Source of the DNA: Thermoplasmata archaeon
Lineage (GTDB): Archaea > Thermoplasmatota > Thermoplasmata > Thermoplasmatales > Thermoplasmataceae
Reading direction: 5' to 3'
Length of the DNA: 5,598 bases
NCBI GenBank assembly: GCA_021802165.1
Contig: JAKAAU010000109.1
Coordinates: 1 to 5,598 of the forward strand
The position numbers and the translations under genes are program-made. Shown piece by piece: positions 5,580 through 5,598 of this stretch. The notes under the pieces were generated by a model. The model saw only the letters and a program-made list of their open reading frames with translations, had not been told where the DNA came from and searched no databases. How positions within the stretch are numbered: position 1 is the stretch's first letter; each line of letters opens with the position of its first letter.

Positions 5580-5598
5580 ATGATAAAAATAAATTTTT
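5580..5598 (+). CDS. Possible start of the next gene (six codons visible)
   Basis: An ATG at 5580 opens a frame reading MIKINF to the window end. Nothing in so short a piece identifies a product. Support is only positional: it follows TATA-like boxes and a dyad in a region that looks regulatory. The true start could equally lie beyond the window, or the region could belong to a minus-strand gene. Confidence 0.2.

Noticed and set aside
5526..5597. Minus-strand open frame of 23 codons reaching the window end, possibly the tail of a convergent gene
   Set aside because: It is too short and AT-rich to support as coding. No motif is seen, and the stretch looks more like a control region.

Overview
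The window looks like chromosomal DNA from an archaeon, most likely an AT-rich member of the Thermoplasmatales (Ferroplasma, Cuniculiplasma or Picrophilus type). This placement is inferred from three things. Codon use is rich in ATA and AGA/AGG. An archaetidylinositol-phosphate-synthase-type lipid enzyme is present. Archaeal TATA-like boxes sit about 20-31 bases in front of start codons that mostly lack Shine-Dalgarno sequences, which is the signature of leaderless transcription. No mobile element, CRISPR array, tRNA or rRNA was seen.

Left part (1-2130). The window opens inside the last 83 codons of a phosphohexomutase gene on the + strand. It ends convergently with a two-gene minus-strand block, and the two stop codons share the palindrome TTATAA (247-252). 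The minus-strand block is a processive-type family 2 glycosyltransferase followed by a CDP-alcohol phosphatidyltransferase. Both are membrane proteins and plausibly serve envelope glycan or lipid synthesis; the mutase would supply sugar phosphates for the same purpose (inference).

Middle part (2094-4633). A divergent promoter region of about 106 bases separates the glycosyltransferase from a thiamine operon on the + strand: thiD (HMP/HMP-P kinase), a PurM/HypE-like protein of unsettled function, and thiE (thiamine phosphate synthase). The three genes are joined by two ATGA overlaps. The middle gene sits where a thiamine-monophosphate kinase (ThiL) would be expected, but its nucleotide/metal-binding motifs differ from ThiL. 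The thiD promoter carries a perfect 15-base palindrome overlapping the TATA-like box, and there is no room for a TPP riboswitch, so control by a DNA-binding protein is the simplest guess.

Right part (4634-5598). A separately promoted winged-helix regulator with a conserved archaeal C-terminal domain of unknown ligand follows thiE. It may or may not control the thiamine operon. The last 148 bases hold no convincing gene. They do contain a 10-base direct repeat, an imperfect 16-base dyad and TATA-like boxes, so they look like the control region of a gene starting at or just beyond the window edge.
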